A stretch of DNA of 64,000 nt from Cordia subcordata (Eukaryota > Streptophyta > Magnoliopsida > Boraginales > Cordiaceae): contig JAPTOF010000012.1 of assembly GCA_028554755.1 (NCBI GenBank), positions 4,009,001 to 4,073,000 of the forward strand, written 5' to 3'. The notes below the pieces were generated by a model. That model was not told the DNA's origin, made no database searches, and worked only from the letters and a program-made list of their open reading frames with translations. Every line of letters starts with the position of its first letter. Position 1 is the first letter of the stretch. Shown piece after piece: positions 34,470 through 45,900 of the stretch. The position numbers and the translations under genes were made by a program.

Positions 34470-35770
34470 GATAATATACATATATGATAAAATATAAGGG
34501 TTGATGATGCTATGTACTCTTAAAATGTTTTTCGATGTAACAATCAAACACAAAAAAATTATATCTATTTTTCAGATAATTCTTTTTTTCTTTCCCAAGA
34601 AAATTATTTTGGTGCAAACAAGAGGAGTTTCGCTAGCTAACCCTAAAAGAGAATCTATTAGAGATGCAAATCTTTTTTTCCTGGAGAGGGGCCCACTAAG
34701 TATGGCCCTCAATAGATGGATGGTAACCTATTTTAGTATAGTGTATGATGAGTTTCCTCTACTTACCTTAAATGAGACCCAGTGATGGGAGGAGGTGAAT
34801 TGGGACCACAAATGCGGTCGCCTTCAAATACGCAACATTAATTCTTTCGACACAATTCTCATAATAATGTAAGAGAGAGAATATTTAAGAAGTTATGGGG
34901 GAAACTGAGGGAAATGGTAAAGAATGAAAAGTGTTTCAACCATAAGGTCAACGTCAGATGAGCAAAAAAAATCTCGGAGTAGAAGCCAAATCAAACGTTT
35001 CAATAAAATATTGTTCAATTTCAAGGTTTATGTCTAACTATAAATTAGGTTATCCTTTTTTGGTTTATTTTTATTATAATTTATTTATTTTGTTAAAACG
35101 TACCTTAGTAAGATTTTAACTCAATACCTTATGTTTGGACGATAGAGTTTTAATCCGTTACGCTATCCCTAATCTCAACCATTACTTTAAGTAATGTATT
35201 TTGTAGTTCAGACTTTGGATCCTAACATGAACTCAAAATGTTTTCTGTTAGTCTTATGCTATTTGAAAAAGAAGTCCACAAGAAAGAACATGACTTTAGT
35301 TTCTCCAGGCATGACTTTAGTTTTTTCTTCTTTTTCTTTTTCCCTTTGCAAAAAAAAAAAAAATCATAGATTAAAAATTTTCTTATAACGTATAACGCGA
35401 TTATTGGTGGAGCCGCATGTATGCAAGTGCAACCCTCGTAATCGTAATGAGTAACAAGAAAAATATACATTTATAATTTGTTATGTGATGAAAAGCAAAA
35501 AAGTAAAAGAGCAAGTAAAAATAGTGAGGGAAAAGAAGATAGAAATAAGAGAAAATAGTGTAATAAATAATTCTTTGATTTCTTACAAAAAGAGAAATAT
35601 ATGTAATGACATTGATATAAGTTGAATATTTAATGATTTTCAAATAATGAAGTCACGTCGAGAACAATTATAAAATATAGTTCTATTTATAATTATTAAA
35701 GTTATTTGTTGATATTTCTTCTGTGCATTATGATGTCATTGCTATGTTAATTGCTACATATTTTTATAAT
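34470..35770. other. intergenic, no gene seen
   Basis: Open frames are short and A/T-driven. No splice-consistent exon or RNA gene was recognised. Confidence 0.5.
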
Positions 35771-35784
35771 TAATATATTTATAT

Positions 35785-36278
35785 TGGGGTGAAATGCATG
35801 TCACCCCATATAATTTGTGTAATTAGTTGTTTATTCCCTAGTATTTTAAAACTTACTGCATTAATTCCTTGTACTTCTCAAAATGTGACACATTACCAAC
35901 CACTCCCCCTCCCTCCGGGGACCAGGCATGTGATTTGTTTGTTTAGCTAATTACTCCCTTTTGTTTTTTATGTTTACCATCATAACCCTATACTTTTTAA
36001 AAGGTAGAACAATCTCCTCCTTTTCCTTTATTATTTGAACATCATTAGATGAAAATAATAATACTTTTGTGAAATAATAGTAAATTGTAAATTTTAACAC
36101 TCATATATGCAAAAAAGATTGTATAATGCAAAATAAGTTAATTTTGATAGAAAATACTGGCGTAGGAGGTTATATATCACTTTGTTAGAAGCACAAAGGG
36201 ATAATGTAACAAGTTCTAAAGCATAGGGTGACAATTAACTAATTAGGCACATCACATCGAGAAACATGTATTTTTCTC
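35785..36278. mobile_element. TIR element with perfect 9-bp target duplication, 494 bp
   Basis: Inverted ends (left TGGGGTGAAATGCATGTCAC; right as written CGAGAAACATGTATTTTTCT) share the GAAATGCATGT / ACATGTATTTT core. Flanks are an exact 9-bp direct repeat TATTTATAT at 35776-35784 and 36279-36287. Internal arm similarity (AATTAGTTG / CAATTAACTAATT) supports a fold-back. A 9-bp duplication is typical of Mutator-like elements. The insertion lies about 430-930 bp upstream of the MADS gene leader. Confidence 0.78.
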
Positions 36279-36716
36279 TATTTATATTTTTATACATAAA
36301 AAATTATACATAAATGCGCTCCAGTTGACCTTCCTTAATCGCGATTCAATTAACAATCATGAAATGTTTACATTATCCCTTATAATTGTATTAATAAGTC
36401 AAAATAGTTAATTTATAGTCATAACGTTATAACACGATGACGCGATTCATCCTGTAATATTAGTCAGCTCCCACAAAACACGTCACTATTACCCACTTGA
36501 AAACGATGGATGATTCATGGAGATCGATTATGGACTTCACCCATACCCTCTTTTTCTGTTTCTCCAATACAATTTTACCTACAAAGAGATGGCATCATAT
36601 AGCATAATCAAACAAACAAAAAATATATTTTAGTTGCCGGGTCTATTCTCTATCTATAATTATCTTTCATGCTGCAAACATCCCACTTCCATTTTCTGCA
36701 ACTCTCCCCTTCACAT

Positions 36717-36725
36717 CTATATACC
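36717..36725 (+). promoter_or_regulatory. candidate TATA box of the MADS-box gene
   Basis: CTATATACC lies upstream of a CT-rich leader. The leader appears to be split by a 5'-UTR intron, with donor at 36819 (ACAAG then GTTAGAG) and acceptor TTTCAG ending at 36958, ten bases before the ATG. An intron just upstream of the coding start is known for AG/PLE-type genes. Confidence 0.5.
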
Positions 36726-36967
36726 TTCTTATAAGCTTGGTTTAGAGCAAGTTTAACAAGAAATTCTTGTTTCCCTTTTTCTCTGTTACCTTCTTCTTCT
36801 TCATAGTTTCCTTACAAGGTTAGAGACAAAAAAATGGCCAAAGAAATAATCAACCATGATCTAGAATTTTTGCTTTGCTTATTACGGATGCATCTAATTT
36901 AATCATTTCTCCTTATCTTCACTAACAAAAACAATCGGATTTGTTTTGATTGTTTCAGCTGTCGAGG

Positions 36968-39900
36968 ATGGAGTTTCCTTATCAAGAATCAGAGTCTTCT
37001 TCACTGAAGAAGATGGGAAGAGGAAAGATTGAAATTAAGAGGATCGAGAACACCACCAACCGACAGGTCACCTTCTGCAAGCGCCGCAATGGCCTGCTTA
37101 AGAAGGCTTATGAGCTGTCTGTGCTGTGTGATGCTGAGGTTGCGCTTATTGTGTTCTCAACCCGTGGCCGCCTCTACGAATACGCTAACAACAGGTGAAG
37201 TAACATGGAAGATCTTATGCTTCTTTGCTGATCTTTCCATTCTCTTCTCCAAGTTTTACTCTACCCGATTGTGTGTGTCTCTGTGTGTTTTTTTTTTCCT
37301 TTCTTTCTTTCGTCTAGTTTTCTTTATCTTTCAACAAGAAGATCAGTTCTTTTATTTGATCTTTCTCATCTCTGACCTTTCATTTTTTTGAAATTTTTTT
37401 CGCGATATCTGTACAATACTATTCTAGGGATAGGGCATGAGTACCCCGAAGTTGTCATTGTATACTCCCGCGGAGAGGAGGGCTTTTCGACCCTTGATCT
37501 TTCAGTAAAAATTAGGTCCAATTGTTCACCTGTTCTTCTTGGTGTCTCTTTTTTCATGGGTTAGATATACAAACTTTACACGCAATTTAGGCAGACATAC
37601 TTATGGTCTTATAGAAGTCTAGATTTCAGCTTCTGTCATGGAATTTTAGATGGATTTTTTGAGATTGTATAAAATATGATTTTTTACAGTTTTAGATTGA
37701 GTTTTCCTTCAGAATAGATTCACTTGTCTTTCTTCTCATCTTTTCTTTTGTTTTCTTTCCTTTATCAGCTTTAAAACATTTTTCTCTTTTCTTTTCTGTA
37801 CTCACTTCCTTAGCTCTCCCTTTGGTTTTATTGCACTCAGATCTGTTTTATAATAGTTTTTTACCCTAACTACTAGTAGGGTTGTGAAAATATTAAAGTT
37901 TCTTGAAATCAGCTGCTTCCCTTTTACCATCTCCATTGTTTCTTTTATCTCTTCACATGTCAATTGTCGGCCTAGCTAGAAACTCTTACTCACCAAGCTG
38001 TCAAATCCTCATTTTCCAAACCATTTTCATGCTCTATTGACGATTCCTTGATCTCATGTGATCAGGGTTTGATTATTTTCCATTTTCAGCTAATCACAGT
38101 TTATTAGGGTTATTAGTTTAACGATCACTAAAAACTGACGGATTTGAGACCGATTTAAGACGGGTACTTCTGCATTTGTTCTCTTTATTGATCATTTTGC
38201 CCTTTTGTATTGTCTAAGTACATATAGATACAAACACATAACGTGTGGTACTATATTTAGGGTTTGAAGTTTTGACATGAGGTGTGACTTGCATCATATG
38301 TGTTAGGGGGAGAATCTTTGGTCACGTCACACATGATTTTTCGGTTTCTAAGAAGTTAAAAGACAAGGGCTGTGTGTATCATCATTTTTTTCCTTTTTCT
38401 TGTGGGATTCTTTTTCACCATCTCTCTGAAATTCAGACAAATTTTTAACTCAAAAAGTAAAATTTTTTGACGTTTTAAAAAAGCTTAAAAGAAACAAGTG
38501 AAAGCAACTTGTTTAAATTCATAGCCTCAGTTAGCATATTTTCACACACAAACACAAGAAAGTGTGTGTGAAACCCTGCCTAGAAGGGGTGAAATGTCAC
38601 GTAGGAGGATCATCATAGAGCTACCTCCAGCCTAGGTGGGGTAAAATGTCGCCTAGGTGAAACGTCGGGTAGGAAAATCATTATTTGACCTACCATAGAG
38701 AAAAGAAAACAAGAAAGTGTATGTTGTGTGTATCTTTTTCCACTCAGCTGAGCTTACCCAAGGTGCTTATAGAGAGTTGCATTTAATCAATTGTACGAAC
38801 AAGGTGAGGAGCCAATTGGGTTTCAGCTCTTTTTCTTCTTTTTTTCTGTCACTTTTTTCATTCATTCATGGGGAAGAGAGCTGTTGTTGCAGCCACAGCA
38901 ATGGCTGCTCTCTGCAACTCAGACAGCTTCTCTGACGCACTCAACACACCAACAGAAGCAAATTTACCCACATTGAAAACGTACCACACACAATATAACA
39001 CTGTGTGTGTGAAAACTAGTACTTTGATGATGCAAGTAACAGAAACCACGAAAGCAATATTGGGATTTTGTATGGATTCGAGGTGGGTAATGTGGTGATG
39101 TTAAGGGGTATTAGTCTCGGGGTAAATGGGTGGGGTGACACGTGGCGTGATCTTGGGGGGCAAGAATTTTGGAGCCAATCATATTGTGGGATCTTGTGCC
39201 AGCGTGGCAGGAGGGAACCAATCAGTGGCTCGACAAAATTAAGGTTACAGGCTTATCCCAGACTGAAAGGTGGATGTGTGTGTTTTGACTGTGTGTTTCT
39301 TTTTCTGTAAGAATGTGACCACTAATGAATTTGTTTGCTGCTATGGCAATGTGCTTCAACAGTAGAATAGGGCTTTGTTGGTCCTCGTGTCATCATTAAA
39401 ATGTTCATGTTTAATCGGTTTCATAAACGTCGTCTATATATTTTTAAAACACAGCATTTTCGTCCTTTATATATTTATTAATTTTGATATCGTTGGTTTT
39501 TTAAATAATATAATTTTTCTACAAAAACAAACATTTTTACTAAGCTCTTTAAGACTATATGCATGGATGTGAAAAAAATTTTCTTTTCTTTTCTATGAAA
39601 ATCACTTCAAAAAAAGTGTCACTAAAACTAAAAGATGAAGGGGTAAATTCATTTTCCTCCATGAATTTTAACTTAAATCCCAAACTCTCCCATTAAGTTA
39701 TAATTTTGCCCATATTCCTCCATGCCATCAAACTTTACCAAACAAAGCCTTATATAAAAAAGTACTTTGTATATAATTATTCAAATAAAAAAATATAATA
39801 ATTTGGTAAAATTTTTCAACAAAAAAATTCTACAATCAATTTGCAAATCATAAAAGTTTTAATTTTAAATTTAAATATAAAAAAGTTTATTCCTAAAATT

Positions 39901-42900
39901 TTTGTTAACAAAACACTACCATTTAGTTTTTTAATTTCTTATTCATTTATTTACTAAAGTAAGAAATAGATAAAATAATTTAATAGAATCATTGAAGAAA
40001 AATCTACAATCAATTATAAAATAAAAATAGTTTCAAAATATTAATAGTCTATTGACAATTTTTTTCTCTTCTTCTTTTCCACGAGATTAAAGAGAAAAAA
40101 ATTAGATTTGATTATGGTCTATTTTCTCAATATATTTATGCACATCTTAAATAGAATGAATGTTTTCTATTTAAATTAATGCATATATTTTAGGATGAAC
40201 TAACTTTTAAGAATATAGAAAATGAAAATAAAATTAATTTATTGTATAAATTTTGTGTTATACGTTAAATTAAATAAATATTAAATTTAGATTAAATTGT
40301 ATCTTTTTCATAAAAATATAGATACGCATATAAAACCAAAATAGAATAATAATTTTACTGTAACAAGCTAATATTTAAAAACAAAACATAAATAAAAAAA
40401 AACTAGCAATAAAGTAGAATTAAATCGTCAAATAAACAAATGAAAAGATAAAAATGACAAAATGTGATTAAATACAAGGCATTGTTTGGCAAGATTTGAT
40501 GTCATGGGGGAAAAGGGGTAAAATTAAAACATCATGTGTTGCGGTATGGTACAACGGAATGATAAGATTGCCGAAGCAAGATCACACAGCTAAATAGGAA
40601 ATGAGAAAAATGGATAATTGAGACACCAAAATTTTATGTGAAAAACTCTCAAACAAATTGAAGGAAAAATGACAGGCAACTATTTACTATATGTAAAAAT
40701 ATTTTACAACATTCTCTCTAAAATAAGGGGAGGACAATTTTACTTTTTCCGATAATAGACTAAACTCACTCTTACACTGATTTATATATATAACAAGTGG
40801 AAGAACAAAACACTTAGGAGAAACGCTATATATTTTCTCTCTAAATGCTTATTATTGCTCCTTGCTTGGGATGGCTTGCCTTCATCCAATTCCAGGTGTT
40901 TATAGATGCAAATAAGCAAGGTTTGTAAATAAGCTAATATGGTAGTATGCAATATAGCCGACTTATTTGATCTTATTCCCATTCATTTTGCTCTTTATTT
41001 TCCAATTGGTATTAAATGCAAGAAGACTTTTGTTAGCTTCTCCAATTACCCATGCACTATCTTTGCTAGATCTTGGTAGAAGATCATCTAGCTTTCAACC
41101 TTTGTGTGCTACTTCTTGACTTTAAGCTTTTTTTTTGCCACAAGCTCAAATGAGCTTTATAGACCACATTCTCCTACTTAAAGCTCATTTTGAGCTATAT
41201 TTCAAAATCTCTCCAAACTTACCAGCTTCATGTTGTTTACATCTCTGCAAGGCCATAAGAGGGATCTACTCTAAACAAACTTGTCAACGTTGATTAGCTT
41301 CGTCATAAAATCTACTAAGTCCTTGTTAGGGTAAATCTTCTGCATGTCCACACTTCCTTCCTCCACTACTTCACAGACGAAGTGAATACTAAACACCGAT
41401 GTGCTTTGTCCTATAATAAAAGACTAGATTTCATGCAATGTGCAAGGCACTCTGACTGTCATAATACGAGGGAATCTTCTCTTGCTTGTGCCCGAGTTCC
41501 TCTATTAACCTTTGAATCCATATTGCTTCTTTACAAGCGTGTGTAACTGCCATATACTCTGTCTCTGTTGTAGAAAGTACCACAACAACCTATAACTTGG
41601 ATATGCAGCTCACCACTTCTCCAGCAAGTGTAAACACATAGCCAGTAGTGGGCTACGCTTATCAGTATCACCTACAAAATCTAAATCAACATAGCCGCTG
41701 ATAATAAATTCTGATCCTCCATAACATAATATAACATTTGAGGTCCCTTTGATATATCTCAAAGTCCTCTTAACAGTATTCCAATACTCTCAATTAGGAT
41801 TCGCCATGAACTGAATGATCGTTCCAACAACTTGAACAATATCTGGTCTCGTACATATCATAGCGAACATAAGACTTCCCACTGCTGATGCATATGGTAT
41901 TAGAGACATATCCATTCTCTCAGCTTCATTACTAGGGCACATACTTGAGGATAATTTATAGTTGATAGGAAGTGGGGTCGAGATTCCCTTACAATCTTGC
42001 ATGTTAAAGTGCCGCAAGATTTTCTTGAAGTAGTTCTTTTGGAAAATCCATACTTTCCTGCCTTTTCTGTCTCGATGAATTTGCATCTCTAAAATCTTGT
42101 TTCCTAGTCCCAAATCCTTTATGTTGAGCTCCCTAGCCAACTATGCGTTTAATTCTTGGACACAATCTAAGGCCTGCTACTAATATGTTGTCCATGTACA
42201 ACATCAGAATTATGAAATCATTATCTCCAAACCTCTTGTAATATATACAATGGTCTACGTTAAGTCTGTTGTACTTGAGGCTAATTATGAAAGAATCAAA
42301 TCTCTTGTACCAACACTTTGGCGCCTGCTTTAGACCATACAAAGATTTGGTTAACCTGCAAACCAAACTTTCTTTTCCTTTCTCAACAAATCCTTCTGGT
42401 TGGAGTATATAAATCTCTTCTTCAAGTTCTCCATGAAGAAAATCCGTCTTTACATGTAACTGTTCTAGACGTAAATCGAACGCAGCACACATAGCTAGGA
42501 CTACTCTGACAGTTGTAAGTCTAACCACTTAAGAAACTATCTCGTTGAAGTCAATACCTTCTTTCTGAGCAAATTCTTTCACCACTAGTCTCACATGGTA
42601 TCATTCCATTTTATCATTACCATCTCGTTTGATCTTGTAGACCTATTTGTCACTGATGGCTTTCCTTTCAGGTGGTAGAAGAAGCTCCCACGTCTTATTT
42701 CTGTGTAAGGCTTTAATCTTTTCCTGCATTGCTGTCATCCATAGTGTAACATTGTAGCTATTTATAGCCTCATGATGAGTTGATGGTTCTCTATCTTCTA
42801 TTAGAAGACAGAACGCAGCATTGCTTGCCATGACATAATCTGAGTGCTATACTAGTTTTGTTGTCTGACGCGATGAATACCAGACTTCTGTAACCTTGGC

Positions 42901-45900
42901 CTTATTTGGTTCTTGCTCCTCGTGTTCCGGTGCAGCTTTAGAAGAAATGTCTCCTTATTCTGGTTTATCTTTAACTTTCACTACAATAGTCTCATTTCCA
43001 GTACTATCATCTTTCTCATTTTGTAGTTTACTCTCTGTAAAGATGACATCTTTGCTGACGATAACCTTGTGGTCAGCGGGATCCCACATGTAATATCCTT
43101 TAACACCGTCAGCATATACGAAAAATATGCATTTCCTGGATTTTGGATCCAGCTTCGTTCTTCCTTGGGAACCATACATCATGTATATAGGACATCTGAA
43201 AACATGTCTATTGATGTCTTTAATCCAATTACCGTTGATGATAACCGGTTTATTAGGTAACAGTCGATTTTGACTGCTTCTGCCCAGAATGACTTCATCC
43301 ACTCTGCAACTCCATTTTGCTGAGGTGTATGTGGAACCGTAAACTACCTTTGAATACCCTCTTGCCTGCAAAATGCCAGAAAACTCCCGTCAGTGCTTGA
43401 TTCTTTTGTCGAATTCAAGTTCCACCCATGCTTTGTACACTTTGAATATTGAAAACATATCTGACTTGTTCTTGATCAGATACACCTACAGTCTCCTGGA
43501 GTAGCCATCAATGAATGATACAAGATACTTTCCTCCTCATAGGGATAAAACTGGCGATTCCAATATGTTTGAGTGAATCAAGTCCAGAATATGTTTATTT
43601 CTGGTAGTAGATCTCTCAAATGAGAATCTATGCTACTTACTAGTCACATAGTGCTCATACAATGGTAAGTTTACCGATTTAAGCCTTGGTAAGAGATTAT
43701 ATTCTGCGAGAATCTTCAAATCTCGTTCTAATATGTGGCCAAGTCTACAGTGCCACATTACTGTTGCCTCTTCTTGGCTGGTTAATGCAACTGATACGTC
43801 TGCTTGTTGTAATGTATCTCCTAAAAGCATGAATAGATTTATCGCGATCTTTTCTGCCTTAATCACCACAAACGTGCCTTTGATGACCTTTATGATTCCA
43901 TCCTCAATATGGGTCTTACAACTAAGGTCATCTTGTTGTCCAAAAGACAACATATTCTTCTTTAAGCTCTTCAAGTGCCGTACTCCTTGAATGATGCGAA
44001 TTGTACCATCAACATTTTTATTTTGATGGTACCGGTTCCAGCAATCTCCAAGGCATGATCATTACCCATGTACAAAGATCTTCCATAGCATGGTTCATAT
44101 ATATGGAACCATTCTCAACGCCAAGCCATGTATCACGTGGCTCCCGAATCTATTATCCATACATCAGTAAGCTCATTTCTGCCTTTAGAAGTTGCTTTTG
44201 CTTCGCTGTATAAGACGTCTTGATCACTAGAAGTATTCACAACACATCCCTAAGAACTGGTGACCTCGGGAGTTGTCTTGTTACACCAACAATCCTTCTT
44301 GACGTGCACTTTCTTGCTACAGTTGTAGCACTTAATATTCTTACTACTTCGAGATTTCGATCTACCAAGATTGTGACTCCCACTTTAGCCACGTTTCATT
44401 GGTCTGTCTCTCGTCATCATTAATGTCTCCGCTTATTTTGAGCTTTCTAGTCTGTCCTTCCTGTGTTTGCGCCTAGACTCCTTTTCCAGACCTCGTATAA
44501 TTTTGTCAGCGTATCCCAAATTTCTTTTGCTAACTTTTTCTCTTCGATGCTTGACAGCATCAAATTTGCCAATGCCAGATGCAATTTGGCCATAACAACA
44601 TCATCCATATCTTTCCACTTGCCGTCAATTACCCCTTCTGGCCTACCTTCTGCAAGACAATTATCCTTCCTTAGAATAGCTTTCATCTTCAATTTCCACA
44701 TAGAGCAATTACTCCCATTGAACTTCTGTATTTCATATTTTGCTGCCATAACATTAATGACGATCTACTTCTGGAATTGAACTTGCTCCCATTATTTCAC
44801 TGTGAACAATACTATATACATGAATAATACCGTTTATAGTAATGACCCATAACTGTATATAATAATATGTGAATAGTAACAACACCCTCAACTTATGGCT
44901 CTAATACCACTGTTGTGGTATTGCGCAACAGAATGATAAGGTTATCGAAGCAAGATTATACAGCTAAAATAAAAATTGAGAAAAGTTGATAATTGAGACA
45001 CCAAAATTTTACGTAGAAAACCCTAAAACAAATTGATAGAAAAATCACAGGTAAGTTAGGAGGATTTCACTATGTGTAAAAGTATTTTATAACCTTCTCT
45101 CTAAAATAAGGAGAGAATAATTTTACTGTCTCTTATAATAAGAGGAACTCACCCTCACACTAATTTATTATATAATAAGTGGAAAAACTCAACACTTTGG
45201 AGAAACTCTATATATTTTCTCTCTAAATGCTTATTGTTGCTTCTTGCTTGGGATAGTTTGCCTTCATCCATTTCGAGGTACTTATAGATGCAAATGAGCA
45301 AGGTTTGTCAAAAAAACTAATATGACAGCATGCAATATAGCCAACCTATTTTATTTCACTCCCGTTCATTTTGCTTTTCATTTTCCAATTGGTATTAAAT
45401 GCAAGAAGACTTTTGTTAGCTTCTCCAATTACCCATGCACTATCTTTTTGCTAGATCTTAGTAGAAGACCATCTAACTTTCAACCTTTGTCTGCTACTTC
45501 TTAACTTTAAGCTTTTCTTAGCCACAAGCTTAAATGAGTTTTAAAGACCACATTATGAGGGTCTTTGGGATTTAAACAGAAACTCATGTGAGTAAACGAC
45601 AATCTCTCAAAGATGAAGTATGAAAGTATCACATTTGAGGGGAAAAAATGTAATTCTCGAAAGTGATTAAATAAAGGACCGACCAGAAGATATATGTTGT
45701 GATATCCTTTTGTATCAGGACAAACATTTTATATAATATTCTAATAATACGAAAATAAATCTAAAGATTGAAATTTGTGTACCATTTGCCATAGTCTTTA
45801 TGTACAATAGTACTATAGAAATAATCGTAGCCTCTTTTTCTCACTATTTCTCTTTTGTTACCCAAAATCTATGCTAAGGAAAAAAATTGTCAATTGTGGT

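Larger units (their letters stand above)
40537..45552 (-). mobile_element. Ty1/copia LTR retrotransposon, 5.0 kb, inactive
   Basis: LTRs of 632 bp (40537-41168) and 642 bp (44911-45552) begin TGTTG and end CCACA as written. The element reads on the minus strand, antisense to the MADS gene. Next to the 44911 LTR is the primer-binding site (as written GGCTCTAATACCA). Next to the other is a purine tract (as written TTCTCCTACTTAAAGC). Flanks TCATG (40532-40536) and TTATG (45553-45557) are a once-mutated 5-bp target duplication. Minus-strand coding order is gag start (44749 down), a CCHC knuckle (C-X2-C-X4-H-X4-C at 44289-44330), GAG-pre-integrase (MWHCRLGH at about 43700), integrase C-part (43371-42955), reverse transcriptase and RNase H side (42831-41790). 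Many stops break it, and the RT catalytic motifs are altered (YMDN for YVDD, LHVKTDF for LDVKTAF). The LTRs differ at many positions, so the insertion is old. Confidence 0.93.
39640..45620. mobile_element. fold-back element split by a copia insertion
   Basis: The left arm (about 39640-39755) includes AAATCCCAAA, CCTCCATGCCATCAAAC and ACCAAACAAAGCC. Its inverted partner is split: the inner part is GGCATTGTTTGGCAAG...ATTTGATGTCATGGGGG at 40476-40536, and the outer part (TTTGGGATTTAAACAGAAAC, CTCATG) lies beyond the copia element at about 45558-45590. Without the 5-kb insertion it would be about 1 kb. The outer ends and target duplication are not resolved. Confidence 0.65.

Noticed and set aside
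37029..37391. 120-codon frame overlapping the MADS-box exon
   Set aside because: Out of frame with the unmistakable MADS domain, and reads into the intron.
42896..44780. plus-strand frames across the copia element
   Set aside because: Shadows of the minus-strand gag/pol relic.
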